Shown one piece after another: positions 48,301 through 58,161 of a stretch of 64,000 nt of DNA (the stretch's first letter is position 1; each line of letters opens with the position of its first letter). The position numbers and the translations under genes are program-made. Below the pieces are notes generated by a model. It ran no database searches and was not told the DNA's origin. It saw nothing but the letters and a program-made list of their open reading frames with translations. The stretch is from Metabacillus litoralis (GTDB taxonomy: Bacteria > Bacillota > Bacilli > Bacillales > Bacillaceae): contig NZ_CP033043.1 of the NCBI RefSeq assembly GCF_003667825.1, positions 125,001 through 189,000 on the forward strand, given 5' to 3'.

Positions 48301-49674
48301 ATGACAAATCTAGATTCACTTAAAATTGCTTATATCGGTGGGGGTTCAAAAAGCTGGGCACGTAGTCTGATGAATGATCTTGCTTTAGAAAGTAGAATAT
48401 CAGGCACAGTAGCTCTCTATGATATAAACTATGAGGCGGCTGTTCAAAATGCACAAATCGGAAATCAAATTTCACAGCTTGAAGAAGCAAAAAGTAATTG
48501 GAAATATGAAGCTGTTGCGACTATGGAAGAAGCACTGTCTGAAAGTGATTTTGTTATTATATCAATTTTACCTGGTTCTTTTGAGGAAATGGCATCCGAT
48601 GTTCATACCCCTGAAAAATATGGTATTTATCAATCTGTTGGCGATACAGTCGGACCTGGTGGCTTCGTCAGAGCACTTCGAACGATACCAATGTACGTTG
48701 AAATAGCAAATTCTATTAAGGAACATTCACCAGATGCATGGGTAATTAATTATACGAACCCAATGTCACTTTGTACTCGGACACTATATGAGGTGTTTCC
48801 GGAGATTAAGGCATTTGGTTGCTGTCATGAAGTATTTGAAACCCAAAATCTTTTAGCAGAGGTTGTAAAGGAATTTTTAAACGAAGAGGTATCACAGCGT
48901 TCAGACATTAAAGTAAACGTTCTTGGAATCAATCATTTTACATGGGTTAATCAAGCAAGCTATCAAAATATTGACTTAATCCCGTATTATCAGCAGTTTG
49001 TAGAGAAGTATGCTGAATCAGGCTTCGAAAAAGAAGAAGGAAGCTGGAAGCATAGTGTTTTTTCCTCCTGTCAACGAGTGAAGTTTGATTTGTTTAGGAA
49101 ATATGGGGTTATAGCTGCTGCTGGTGATCGTCATTTAGCTGAGTTTATGCCACCTATTTATTTAAAAGATCCAGAAACAGTTTCTTCTTGGAAGTTTCAT
49201 TTAACATCAGTTGATTTTCGTAAGGAGAACTTGAAAAAGAGAATCAGTGAGAATGAGGGGCTAGCTGCAGGAAATCAGAAGTTTGAGATCAATTCTTCAG
49301 GAGAAGAAGGAGTTAAGATTATTTTAGCGTTGTTAGGTGTTGAAGAGGTTGTCACGAATGTTAATTATCCTAATAAAGGCCAGATTGAAGGGTTGCCTTT
49401 AGGAGCGATTGTAGAAACAAATGCATTATTCCGCTATGACTCAGTTCAACCTGTGTTTGCAGGGAAGCTTCCACCTGATATTCACAATATGGTTCACCGT
49501 CATGTGTTAAATCAAGAGTCTATTTTGCAAGCTGCTTTAACAAAAGATAAACAGTTGGCATTGAATACATTTGTAAACGAGCCATTGCTGACCATTAGTC
49601 GCGAAGAAGCGGAAAAGTTGTTTAATGAGATGCTTAGTAACACGATGAAATATTTACCAGGGTGGGCTATTTAG
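48301..49674 (+). CDS. lplD: GH4 alpha-galacturonidase (LplD-like)
   Basis: 457 aa. The N-terminal IAYIGGGSKSWA is the NAD-binding turn of GH4. The metal-binding loop reads CHEV (in FGCCHEVFETQNL), the signature that separates alpha-galacturonidases such as B. subtilis LplD from glucosidase (CDMP/CNVP) and galactosidase (CHSV/CHGx) subtypes. It hydrolyses alpha-linked galacturonate using NAD and Mn. GGGGAAAAGGG lies just before the ATG at 48301, so the longer frame from 48280 is rejected. It runs 28 nt after GH42 and 1 nt before the next gene. Confidence 0.88.
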   Translation: MTNLDSLKIAYIGGGSKSWARSLMNDLALESRISGTVALYDINYEAAVQNAQIGNQISQLEEAKSNWKYEAVATMEEALSESDFVIISILPGSFEEMASDVHTPEKYGIYQSVGDTVGPGGFVRALRTIPMYVEIANSIKEHSPDAWVINYTNPMSLCTRTLYEVFPEIKAFGCCHEVFETQNLLAEVVKEFLNEEVSQRSDIKVNVLGINHFTWVNQASYQNIDLIPYYQQFVEKYAESGFEKEEGSWKHSVFSSCQRVKFDLFRKYGVIAAAGDRHLAEFMPPIYLKDPETVSSWKFHLTSVDFRKENLKKRISENEGLAAGNQKFEINSSGEEGVKIILALLGVEEVVTNVNYPNKGQIEGLPLGAIVETNALFRYDSVQPVFAGKLPPDIHNMVHRHVLNQESILQAALTKDKQLALNTFVNEPLLTISREEAEKLFNEMLSNTMKYLPGWAI

Positions 49675-49675
49675 A

Positions 49676-51733
49676 GTGGAACAGCCAATGATTAAAGATC
49701 CTTTCTTTCTTTTCAGTAAAGAAACTTGTATCGAGTATAATGGTCCAAAACTAGAAAGTATAGAGTATTTTTTAAGTGTGTTAATTCGAGATAAAAACAA
49801 AGTATTTCAAGAGGAAACAGGGAATGAAAGTACAACTATTATATTCATTCTAGATGAGAAGAATCATGACAACCTAACTACAGAGCAGTTTTCCATTCAA
49901 TTTTCTGCTGATTTTTCACAAATGAACGTGATGTCTGCAGATGAATTAGGAATGATCTATGCTATTCTTCATATAAGTGAAGCTTATCTTGGTGTCGATA
50001 AGTTCTGGTTTTGGAATGATTGTGAACCTAAACCAAAAGCAAACGTTAAGATAAAAGCTGTTCCTTATTTATCAGATGTGGCGGAGGTTAAGTTCAGGGG
50101 CTGGTTTATCAATGATGAAGTACTTATTTCAACGTGGAAATACCATCATTCCAACACGTACGTATGGGAAATGGTTTTTGAGGCATTGTTAAGATGCAAT
50201 GGAAATATGGTCATTCCTGGAACAGACATTAAAAATCCTCTTTATAAAGATATTGCCAGGAAGATGGGGCTTTGGATCACGCATCACCATGCAGAGCCCC
50301 TTGGAGCTCACATGTTTTCTAGGGTGTATCCAGATAAAAATCCTTCTTATAGTGAAAATGGTGATTTATTTAAGGAATTATGGAAGGATGCAATCATTGA
50401 GCAGAAGAATGATAAGGTCATCTGGAATATTGGCTTTAGAGGACAGGGGGATCGTCCATTTTGGGCTGATGATCCTACTTTCGATACAGACGACAAACGT
50501 GGGTCACTCATTTCTAAAATTATGAGTGATCAATACGAATTGATTGCACACTATCAAAAGGATCCAATTTGCTGTGTGAATTTATACGGTGAGATAACAG
50601 AATTATATAAAAAAGGATTGCTAGAATTACCCCCAGGAGTGATCAAAATATGGGCTGACAGTGGGTATGGGAAAATGGTGTCTAGAAGACAAGGAAACCA
50701 TAATCCTAGGATCCCTTCTATACCAGAGCATCAAGATGTAGGTCCACATGGTATTTACTATCATGTAACCTTCTATGATCTGCAAGCTTCAAACCACTTA
50801 ACGATGCTGCCTAACACTACAGCTTTTGTTAATAGTGAGTTGGGTGAAGCTTTTGATCATCATATGAGTGAATTCTTAATTGTAAACTGTGGGAATATTA
50901 GACCTCATATCTATTTTCTCGAATTCGTTAGCCGCATGTGGAATAAAGGTAGAGTGGATAGTGATGCATTTTTAAACGAATATGTTTCGAAATATTATCC
51001 TGCCTCTAGTGATGAAATGAGTCATTATATAAAGGCTTATTTCGACGCTATTATTCAGTACGGAATTGCTGAAGATGAACGGGCAGGTGAGCAATTCTAT
51101 CATTTTACAATTCGTAACCTTGCTCATCAATGGATCGTTTCTCATGGAAAACAGAGCAGTAAAAATTTATGGTGGGCTACAGGGGAAATTGAAATAACAG
51201 AACAATTTGAGTGGTTTAAGCAGAAAGTCGAGTCAAAACTTTCTGAGTGGGAGACGTTAACTGAAAATGTTAAGGAATTAGTAAAAAAAGTAGATTGTAT
51301 CGAACAAAAAAGAATTAGTGATCAATTCCTTATTCAAGTGCAGTTTCATAAAAATGGCTGCTTTGCACTCTACTATTTTTCTAAGGCATTTGAGAGGTTT
51401 CGAGCAAAAGAGTATAGTCATGCTTATTTATTTATTCATCAGGCGATAGGAGAACTCAAAGAAACAATGAACATCATGCAAAAGCCAATGAATGAGAAGT
51501 GGGTTGGATTTTACGATAATGATTGTTTAACGAACGTGTCATTAACTCTATATACGTTAGAAACAGTTCAAAGAACGATAAGAATGTTTGGTGATGGACC
51601 ATCATTCTACAATTGGGAAAAGGAATACCTAACAGATCCTGAGGAAAAAAAGGTCATGCTGCTAACAAATAAAACAAAGCAATTAATGGATAATGTACTG
51701 GGTAGTAAACTGATAGAGAAAGATCAGCATTGA
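49676..51733 (+). CDS. GH115-like glycoside hydrolase
   Basis: 685 aa, no signal peptide. VKFRGWFINDEVLISTWKY, MVIPGTD, THHAEPLGAHMFSR and IWNIGFRGQGDRPFW follow the order of GH115 (alpha-glucuronidase) blocks. It is shorter than most GH115 enzymes (800-1000 aa). Known GH115 members remove (4-O-methyl)glucuronate from xylan, and some act on other polysaccharides; here it may remove glucuronate from RG-I or arabinogalactan side chains. A GTG at 49676 (AGGGTGG 10 nt upstream) and an ATG at 49688 are both possible. Last gene of the enzyme operon. Confidence 0.78.
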   Translation: MEQPMIKDPFFLFSKETCIEYNGPKLESIEYFLSVLIRDKNKVFQEETGNESTTIIFILDEKNHDNLTTEQFSIQFSADFSQMNVMSADELGMIYAILHISEAYLGVDKFWFWNDCEPKPKANVKIKAVPYLSDVAEVKFRGWFINDEVLISTWKYHHSNTYVWEMVFEALLRCNGNMVIPGTDIKNPLYKDIARKMGLWITHHHAEPLGAHMFSRVYPDKNPSYSENGDLFKELWKDAIIEQKNDKVIWNIGFRGQGDRPFWADDPTFDTDDKRGSLISKIMSDQYELIAHYQKDPICCVNLYGEITELYKKGLLELPPGVIKIWADSGYGKMVSRRQGNHNPRIPSIPEHQDVGPHGIYYHVTFYDLQASNHLTMLPNTTAFVNSELGEAFDHHMSEFLIVNCGNIRPHIYFLEFVSRMWNKGRVDSDAFLNEYVSKYYPASSDEMSHYIKAYFDAIIQYGIAEDERAGEQFYHFTIRNLAHQWIVSHGKQSSKNLWWATGEIEITEQFEWFKQKVESKLSEWETLTENVKELVKKVDCIEQKRISDQFLIQVQFHKNGCFALYYFSKAFERFRAKEYSHAYLFIHQAIGELKETMNIMQKPMNEKWVGFYDNDCLTNVSLTLYTLETVQRTIRMFGDGPSFYNWEKEYLTDPEEKKVMLLTNKTKQLMDNVLGSKLIEKDQH

Positions 51734-51745
51734 TTGGATTAGATT

Positions 51746-51785
51746 AGGCGTTTCACTTTTATGTTTAAGTGAGCGTCTTTTTTGT
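51746..51785 (+). terminator. Terminator after the GH115-like gene
   Basis: GGCGTTTCACTT and AAGTGAGCGTC form an imperfect stem followed by TTTTTT. Confidence 0.7.
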
Positions 51786-51914
51786 TTTGTGAAAGGGGAC
51801 AAAATCTGACAAACTGCGGGAGTAGGCACATAGTCCATTTCTACCCATTAAAAAAATTACTAGGTACATAAGAATCACTTATAAAAAAACATAGATTCCC
51901 TATGGTGATCATCA

Positions 51915-51974
51915 CTGTTTTTTATACGTTTAACCCTGTTATTTACATGTTTTCTCTATAGCATTTGCATTAAA
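51915..51974 (+). promoter_or_regulatory. RG-I promoter C (before the PL11 lyase)
   Basis: CTGTTTTTTA (51915) and CTGTTATTTACAT (51936), again 21 bp apart, form the 35-bp element 51915-51949. ATTAAA follows 19 bp later at 51969-51974, as in promoters A and B. I infer activation by the YesN-like regulator. Confidence 0.72.
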
Positions 51975-52235
51975 CTGTAAGAGATTTAAAGCTTGGGTTG
52001 ATTAAAAATGTAAGGGGTTACATTAATAGTGAGGAGGTGTGATGGTAAAGTAGGTTTTGACGAATTGGTTAGTTAATTTCGTGTAACAACTTTCATTAAG
52101 AGTTACTCACTGAGCAGAAAATTTTTGTTGTAATGATCTTAACATCCTATCATATTCATCTTAACTATTTCGTAATCATCCTGCCTCAATTACAACACAC
52201 TTATTCTATTAAAATATCGAAAGGTGATGAAGAAA
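51975..52235 (+). other. Long leader of the PL11 lyase gene
   Basis: About 250 nt lie between the inferred -10 and the lyase start. It holds a small perfect hairpin (AATGTAA / TTACATT, 52007-52024) and, right after GAGGAGG (52031-52037), a three-codon frame ATG GTA AAG TAG at 52042-52053. I saw no terminator and do not recognise a known riboswitch. Confidence 0.4.
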
Positions 52236-54803
52236 ATGAGGAAACGTTCTATTACGAATAAACTATTAACGCTTTCACTAGCAACACCACTACTTTTAAC
52301 AGGATTACAAAGTGATGCCTCGGCTGCATCTTCACAGACAAATAAACAGTTTGAGCAGAGTAAAGGCGTTCAACTAGAGTATCTTGATAGAGGACTTGTT
52401 GCCGCAACTACATCACAAGGAATCTTTTTAAGCTGGCGCCTGTTAGGGACAGAAGTTGATGGAAGTTCCGATAAGGGGCTAACGGGAGTGGATTTTAATG
52501 TTTACCGAGATGGTAAGAAAATTGCAACCGTCGAGGATAGTACGAATTTTGTAGATAAAGGTGGTTCAGCATCTTCTAAATATTATGTAAAGGCTGTTCA
52601 GGATGGAAAAGAAATTGATCAAAGCGTAGAAGCAACACCTTGGAGCCAAGGCTATGTTGATTTAAAACTTCAAAAGCCAGCAGACGGGGTTACTCCTAGT
52701 GGAGAATCCTATTCATATAAGGCAAATGATATGAGTGTTGGCGATGTTGACGGTGACGGACAATACGAGTTTTTTGTGAAATGGGATCCAACAAACTCAA
52801 AGGATGTATCGCAAAAGGGGTATACAGGTAATACCTATATAGATTGTTATACAATGGATGGCACTTTGCTTTATCGCATCGATTTAGGTGTTAACATTCG
52901 TTCAGGAGCTCATTACACACAATTCTTAGTATACGATTTTGATGGAGACGGTAAATCTGAATTAATGTTTAAAACAGCTCCAGGTACGAAAGTGATTCAG
53001 TATGATAAAAATGGAAAAATAAAATCAGAGAAATTTATTACGGTGCTTAAAGAAGATAAAAAGGCCGGTTACAGCAACTCAGACGATTACAGAATGAGCA
53101 GTGAAGACTATTATGATCATGTAGTAGAGATGTTTAAAAATTGGCATAATCATGAAGAAGTTGTAAATGGTAACTGGCCTAAAACGTTGGAGGAGTGCTT
53201 TGGAATTGAAAAGCAATATGATTATCCACTTTCTACAGAGGATGCCGAAAGCTTAGCAGATTACTTTATTGACGAATATGCCCCTAGTAGAAGCGGTCGT
53301 AATAATTTAAGAGACTTTGAAGGCTTTATAGTGAAAGGCCCTGAATACTTAAGTGTTTTCAATGGTGAAACAGGAGAAGAGATGGAAACCATCCGTTACA
53401 AATATGAACGCCATGATGATGGACTTATGTGGGGCGATTATGCAATGTCACGCATCGAGCCAGGAAATCGTGTTGATCGTTTTTTAGCAGGTGTTGCTTA
53501 TTTGGATGGAGAGAATCCGGCTGCTATTTTCTCACGTGGTTACTATACAAGAGCAACAATGGTTTCCTATACTTGGGATGGAAAGCACCTTAAAGAAGAA
53601 TGGGATGTTGATAGTGGTTGGACACCAATGACAAATCCATTTAATGATGGGCCACATGGACGTCTTGGCACGAATGAGGAGTTTGGTTCCTTAACAACTC
53701 AAGGTGCCCATTCATTAAGCACAGCAGATGTAGACGGTGATGGCAAACAAGAAATTATCTATGGTTCATCTACGATTGATCATGATGGCTCTTTATTATA
53801 TAGCTCAAGTGATGTCATGCCACCAGAAAGTGCAACTCCCGGGGTTACAGCAGGGTTAGGTCATGGTGATGCATTGCATGTTGGGGATATTGATCCAAAC
53901 CGAGACGGACTGGAGATCTTTATGGTGCACGAAGGTGGACGATACGCCCCATATGGTTATGCGTTAAGAGATGCTAAAACAGGTGAAGTGATATATGGCG
54001 GCTATACTGGTCGAGATACTGGTCGAGGGATGGTTGGCGATGTAGATCCAACTAAAAAAGGTTTGGAAACTTGGGCTGTTGATTTACGGACAGCAAAAGG
54101 AGAAAAGATAGAGAGTAACAAGATTCCTGGAACAAATATGAATATCAAATGGGCTGCTGATATGACCACTCAAATTATAAATGGGGCAATTGATCAAACA
54201 CCTACGATTGATGATTGGCAAAAGGGAACAGTGCTAACAGCTTCTGGTACAAGAACAAACAACCACACAAAAGGAAATCCATCTTTAGTTGCTGATATTT
54301 TTGGTGACTGGAGAGAAGAACTTCTAGTTCGAACAGAAGATAGTCAGTCAATTCGAATTTACTTAAGTACAGAGGTGACAGATCGTAAGCTACACACACT
54401 TATGCATGATCCACAATATCGGACTGGAATCGCGTGGCAAAACGTTGGTTATAATCAACCATCTTATACCAGCTATTATTTTGCTTCGGACACTAACTGG
54501 GAAGATGTTTCAGTACCAGAGATAAATGTGCCAGGTGAACTAAATGAGCTGAACTATACATTGAATCTCTATATTGAAAACGGAGAAATAACTGGATCAG
54601 TTAAATCACAATTAAAAAACTCGTTAAAACAAGCTCAGCATCATGCAGAGAAGGGATCTTATAAAAAAGGTATTCAGTTTATCGAGAAGTTTGTCAAACA
54701 ACTAGATCATAGAAAGAAGAAAGATCAAATCACTGCAAATGCAAAATCAACTTTAACAAATCAAGCAGAACTGATGATCGAAAAATGGCAGGAATTAAAG
54801 TAA
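52236..54803 (+). CDS. yesW: Secreted rhamnogalacturonan lyase, PL11 (YesW-like)
   Basis: 855 aa. A Sec signal peptide is cut near ASA (residues 28-32). The PL11 beta-propeller shows repeated calcium-binding loops: DVDGDGQYEFFVKWDP, YDFDGDGKSELMFKTAPG and DVDGDGKQEIIYGS. It cleaves the RG-I backbone outside the cell by elimination, giving unsaturated ends for the GH105 enzyme. B. subtilis YesW is ~620 aa; this one carries ~190 extra residues including a C-terminal helical region (about 780-855) resembling the FIMS/FIVAR-type surface helices. AAAGGTGAT lies before the ATG at 52236; GTG 52224 and ATG 52227 are less likely. Confidence 0.9.
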   Translation: MRKRSITNKLLTLSLATPLLLTGLQSDASAASSQTNKQFEQSKGVQLEYLDRGLVAATTSQGIFLSWRLLGTEVDGSSDKGLTGVDFNVYRDGKKIATVEDSTNFVDKGGSASSKYYVKAVQDGKEIDQSVEATPWSQGYVDLKLQKPADGVTPSGESYSYKANDMSVGDVDGDGQYEFFVKWDPTNSKDVSQKGYTGNTYIDCYTMDGTLLYRIDLGVNIRSGAHYTQFLVYDFDGDGKSELMFKTAPGTKVIQYDKNGKIKSEKFITVLKEDKKAGYSNSDDYRMSSEDYYDHVVEMFKNWHNHEEVVNGNWPKTLEECFGIEKQYDYPLSTEDAESLADYFIDEYAPSRSGRNNLRDFEGFIVKGPEYLSVFNGETGEEMETIRYKYERHDDGLMWGDYAMSRIEPGNRVDRFLAGVAYLDGENPAAIFSRGYYTRATMVSYTWDGKHLKEEWDVDSGWTPMTNPFNDGPHGRLGTNEEFGSLTTQGAHSLSTADVDGDGKQEIIYGSSTIDHDGSLLYSSSDVMPPESATPGVTAGLGHGDALHVGDIDPNRDGLEIFMVHEGGRYAPYGYALRDAKTGEVIYGGYTGRDTGRGMVGDVDPTKKGLETWAVDLRTAKGEKIESNKIPGTNMNIKWAADMTTQIINGAIDQTPTIDDWQKGTVLTASGTRTNNHTKGNPSLVADIFGDWREELLVRTEDSQSIRIYLSTEVTDRKLHTLMHDPQYRTGIAWQNVGYNQPSYTSYYFASDTNWEDVSVPEINVPGELNELNYTLNLYIENGEITGSVKSQLKNSLKQAQHHAEKGSYKKGIQFIEKFVKQLDHRKKKDQITANAKSTLTNQAELMIEKWQELK

Positions 54804-54903
54804 GGAATCAAAATGGATGCTGATCAAGCGGGAACTGAAGCTTTGCTATGATGGAAGTGGATTCTCTCGTTCTTCCGGCAGAAGTTATACTTAATTAATG
54901 AGA

Positions 54904-54944
54904 AGAAGCTTCAATCTTTACATAAGGATTGAAGTTTCTTTTTT
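54904..54944 (+). terminator. Terminator after the PL11 lyase gene
   Basis: AGAAGCTTCAATC (54904-54916) with GATTGAAGTTTCT (54927-54939; one G-U pair), then T6. Confidence 0.85.
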
Positions 54945-54977
54945 GTTCATCTTGTACATACGAATTAACAAAATTAA

Positions 54978-55031
54978 TTGACATGTACGTATATGTATAA
55001 TATGATTAAAATAATGTTAAAAACGCTTACA
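54978..55031 (+). promoter_or_regulatory. Promoter of the GH43 gene with AraR and cre boxes
   Basis: TTGACA (54978-54983) and TATGAT (55001-55006) are 17 bp apart. ACATGTACGTATATGT (54981-54996), lying in the spacer, resembles the AraR operator ATTTGTACGTACAAAT. TAAAAACGCTTACA (55018-55031) matches cre but for one base. The gene is thus probably repressed by AraR without arabinose and by CcpA with glucose. A 120-nt leader follows. Confidence 0.75.
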
Positions 55032-55149
55032 TATAAGATTGTTAAGCTAATTTCTATTAAAAAGTTATATTGTTTTGAAAGGTAGAAAGTTAAGCATGTT
55101 CATACAAGATGATGTAACTTCATCATAAGAGAGAGAGGAGAAGGGGAGA

Positions 55150-56712
55150 ATGAAAAGGTCAATTTATCAAAGATTTTTAGTGTTATTTTGTGCAGTTGGT
55201 CTTGTTATATCAGGAACTGCCATTACCTCAGGTCATAAAGTTCAGGCAAACGAAGTTCCTGTTTTTGAAGAAGTTTCTGTACATGATCCATCTGTTTTAA
55301 AGGTAGATGACACTTATTATATATTTGGATCTCATTTAGCTGCGGCAAAAACAAAAGACTTTATGAAATGGGAGCAAATCTCATCTGAAGTGAATCCCGC
55401 AAATCCATTATTTGAAAACGTTGTAGAAGAATTGAAAGAAACGTTTGAATGGTCACAATCAGATACATTATGGGCTGCCGATGTTATTCAGCTTGAGGAT
55501 GGTAAGTTCTACATGTATTACAATGCATGTAAAGGTGATTCGCCACGCTCAGCACTTGGAGTGGCGGTTGCTGATTCAGTAGAAGGACCTTATGAAGACA
55601 AGGGCATTATTCTTAAATCAGGTATGTGGGATGAAGAAAGTGAAGATGGAACAATTTACGATGCAACTGTTCATCCAAATGCAGTTGACCCGGATACATT
55701 TTTTGATAAGGATGGAAAACTGTGGATGACCTATGGCTCTTATTCAGGAGGAATTTTCATCCTAGAAATGGATCCGAAAACAGGTAAGCCTCTGCCAGAT
55801 CAAGGATATGGTAAGAAGCTCCTTGGAGGAAATCACAGTAGAATAGAAGCTTCATATATACAATACAACAAAGAAACTGACTATTATTATATGTATTTAT
55901 CATTTGGTGGCCTTGATGCAATAGGGGGCTACAACATGCGAGTTGTTAGGTCTGAAAACCCTGATGGACCGTACGTGGATGCAGAAGGCAATGACATGAT
56001 TCATGTGAAAGCGGATCCATCACTCCCATTATTTGATGATGCGTCAATTGAGCCTTACGGTGTGAAATTAATGGGAAACTTTTTATTTGAAAGTAAAGAA
56101 GATGAAGGTGGAACTGGATATGTTTCACCAGGTCATAATTCTGTCTACTATAATGAAAAAACAGGTGAGCAATATTTAATTTTTCATACCCGTTTCCCAG
56201 AAAGAGGAGAACAACATGAGGTGCGCGTACACAAAATGTATATAAATTCTCAAGGCTGGCCGGTTGTTTCACCATATCGTTATGCAGGGGAAGAGTTAGA
56301 AACAGTAAAGAAATCAGAGCTAAACGGTGATTATCTCTTTATTAACCACGGTAAGGATATTAGTTCAGAAATAAAAGAATCGGTTTCCGTTAGTCTAAAT
56401 AAGGATGGCACGATTACTGGTGGAGCTGAAGGTACATGGGTTTTAGATGGTGATCATGAGGCAGTATTGAAACTAGATGGTAAAACGTATAACGGAGTAT
56501 TTGTGCGTCAATGGGAGCCAACATCAGAGAGTTACCGCATGACGTTTACTGCACAATCATCGGAGGGGGTTTCTATTTGGGGAAGCCAAGTAGAAAATGA
56601 TGGTGAGAATGTACCATTTACTGCTATGAATTCATTAAATCTAGTAATGATAGGTGGATTAATTATAGTTTTTGGCGTTGGCCTATTTATCTTTTTAAAA
56701 AGAAAAAAATAA
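55150..56712 (+). CDS. GH43 arabinanase, membrane-anchored
   Basis: 520 aa. N-terminal signal peptide (cut near VQA, residue ~34). A five-bladed GH43 domain has the catalytic trio: Asp in SVHDPSVLK, Asp in AVDPDTFFDKDG, and general acid Glu in RIEASYIQY. The closest well-known relatives are endo-1,5-alpha-L-arabinanases (AbnA/Abn2 type). A C-terminal beta domain follows, then a hydrophobic helix near 495-515 and KRKK, so it should stay on the membrane. No LPXTG is present before the helix, so it is not a standard sortase substrate. AGGAG precedes the ATG. Confidence 0.87.
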   Translation: MKRSIYQRFLVLFCAVGLVISGTAITSGHKVQANEVPVFEEVSVHDPSVLKVDDTYYIFGSHLAAAKTKDFMKWEQISSEVNPANPLFENVVEELKETFEWSQSDTLWAADVIQLEDGKFYMYYNACKGDSPRSALGVAVADSVEGPYEDKGIILKSGMWDEESEDGTIYDATVHPNAVDPDTFFDKDGKLWMTYGSYSGGIFILEMDPKTGKPLPDQGYGKKLLGGNHSRIEASYIQYNKETDYYYMYLSFGGLDAIGGYNMRVVRSENPDGPYVDAEGNDMIHVKADPSLPLFDDASIEPYGVKLMGNFLFESKEDEGGTGYVSPGHNSVYYNEKTGEQYLIFHTRFPERGEQHEVRVHKMYINSQGWPVVSPYRYAGEELETVKKSELNGDYLFINHGKDISSEIKESVSVSLNKDGTITGGAEGTWVLDGDHEAVLKLDGKTYNGVFVRQWEPTSESYRMTFTAQSSEGVSIWGSQVENDGENVPFTAMNSLNLVMIGGLIIVFGVGLFIFLKRKK

Positions 56713-56741
56713 CCGAAAAAACTGCTGTTTTAAAATATTAG

Positions 56742-56782
56742 AAAGGTATAACTTCTCATCATCAAGAGGTTATACCTTTTCA
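56742..56782 (+). terminator. Terminator after the GH43 gene
   Basis: AAAGGTATAACTTCT (56742-56756) with AGAGGTTATACCTTT (56765-56779; one G-U pair) and a short T-run. Confidence 0.8.
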
Positions 56783-56811
56783 ACTAATCGCAAATATTTT
56801 AGAAAGGATGG

Positions 56812-58098
56812 ATGAAATTGAAGCATCATCAATATGCATTAACACCTCCAATGGGCTGGAATAGTTGGGATTGTTACGGTGCTACAGTAAGAGAAGATGA
56901 GGTGAAAGGAAACGCAGATTACATGGCGAAGCATCTGCTTCAATATGGATGGGAGTATGTTGTGGTCGACATTCAATGGTCAGAGCCGGGAGCTGTTTCT
57001 TCCGCTTATCGTCCGTTTGTTCCGTTAGAAATGGATGAATATTCAAGGTTAGTTCCCGCAATCAATCGGTTTCCGTCTGCTGAGAATGGAAACGGCTTTA
57101 AGCCATTAGCAGATTACATACACAACCTTGGTTTGAAATTTGGTATCCACATTATGAGAGGAATTCCTCGACAAGCTGTTCATCAAAATACAAAAATACT
57201 TGGAAGTGATAAAACAGCAAGAGAGATTGCAAAGCCTAACTCTATTTGTCCATGGAATACAGACATGTATGGTGTAGACGAAACAAAAGAAGGTGCGCAA
57301 GAATACTATGATTCCCTGTTTAAGCTTTATGCTGAGTGGGAAGTTGATTTTGTTAAGGTAGATGATATTGCCGATTCAAAACTTTACGGAGCACAGACAG
57401 AAGAAATAAAAATGATTAGAAAAGCAATCGATCGTTGCGGGCGACCAATGGTGTTAAGTTTATCACCCGGACCTGCTCCATTAGAGCATGCAAGCTTATT
57501 AGAAGAAAATGCAAATATGTGGAGAATGACAGATGATTTTTGGGACCTTTGGGAGCTTTTATATAACATGTTCGATCGATGCTATAAATGGAGTAAAAAT
57601 TGTGGTCAAGGATTTTGGCCTGATGCTGATATGCTACCACTAGGACATATTGGAATTCGTTCTGTTGATGGTGGAGCGAGCGACCGATTTACAAGATTTA
57701 CAAAAGATGAGCAAATCACAATGATGACGCTATGGTCAATTTTTCGTTCTCCTCTAATGTTTGGTGGAGAATTAAGAGATAACGATGATTGGACACTGTC
57801 TCTACTAACAAATGAAGAAGTACTAAACATGCATAGAACAAGTCATAGTGCCCGACAGGTATATCGCAAACATGACAAAGTTGTATGGGCTGCAGAAGGT
57901 GATCACGAAATCTATGTCGCACTCTTTAATATATCTGATAGAAAACAAACGGTTTCTATTTCACTTGACGAGCTACACGTTTCCGAGGAAGTTCAGCCAA
58001 GAGATTTATGGAATAAAAGGCAGTTAGCCTCTGTTAACAGTGAGATTTGTTATGATTTGGCACCCCATGCATCAATACTTTTAAAAATAGACAAATAG
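56812..58098 (+). CDS. GH27 alpha-galactosidase / beta-L-arabinopyranosidase
   Basis: 428 aa, cytoplasmic. Clear GH27 signature LTPPMGWNSWDCYG at the N-terminus; nucleophile Asp in DFVKVDDI and acid/base Asp in WRMTDDFWD. GH27 holds both alpha-galactosidases and beta-L-arabinopyranosidases that share most residues, and the arabinan neighbours make the second equally likely. AAAGGA lies very close to the ATG at 56812; a TTG two codons later is a less usual option. It lies 63 nt before the GH127 gene with no terminator between, so they are likely cotranscribed. Confidence 0.85.
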   Translation: MKLKHHQYALTPPMGWNSWDCYGATVREDEVKGNADYMAKHLLQYGWEYVVVDIQWSEPGAVSSAYRPFVPLEMDEYSRLVPAINRFPSAENGNGFKPLADYIHNLGLKFGIHIMRGIPRQAVHQNTKILGSDKTAREIAKPNSICPWNTDMYGVDETKEGAQEYYDSLFKLYAEWEVDFVKVDDIADSKLYGAQTEEIKMIRKAIDRCGRPMVLSLSPGPAPLEHASLLEENANMWRMTDDFWDLWELLYNMFDRCYKWSKNCGQGFWPDADMLPLGHIGIRSVDGGASDRFTRFTKDEQITMMTLWSIFRSPLMFGGELRDNDDWTLSLLTNEEVLNMHRTSHSARQVYRKHDKVVWAAEGDHEIYVALFNISDRKQTVSISLDELHVSEEVQPRDLWNKRQLASVNSEICYDLAPHASILLKIDK

Positions 58099-58161
58099 AG
58101 TAGTAGTATCACTTAAAGTTGTCGAAAATATCTTCAAAAAAATGATAAGAGGTGACGTTTA

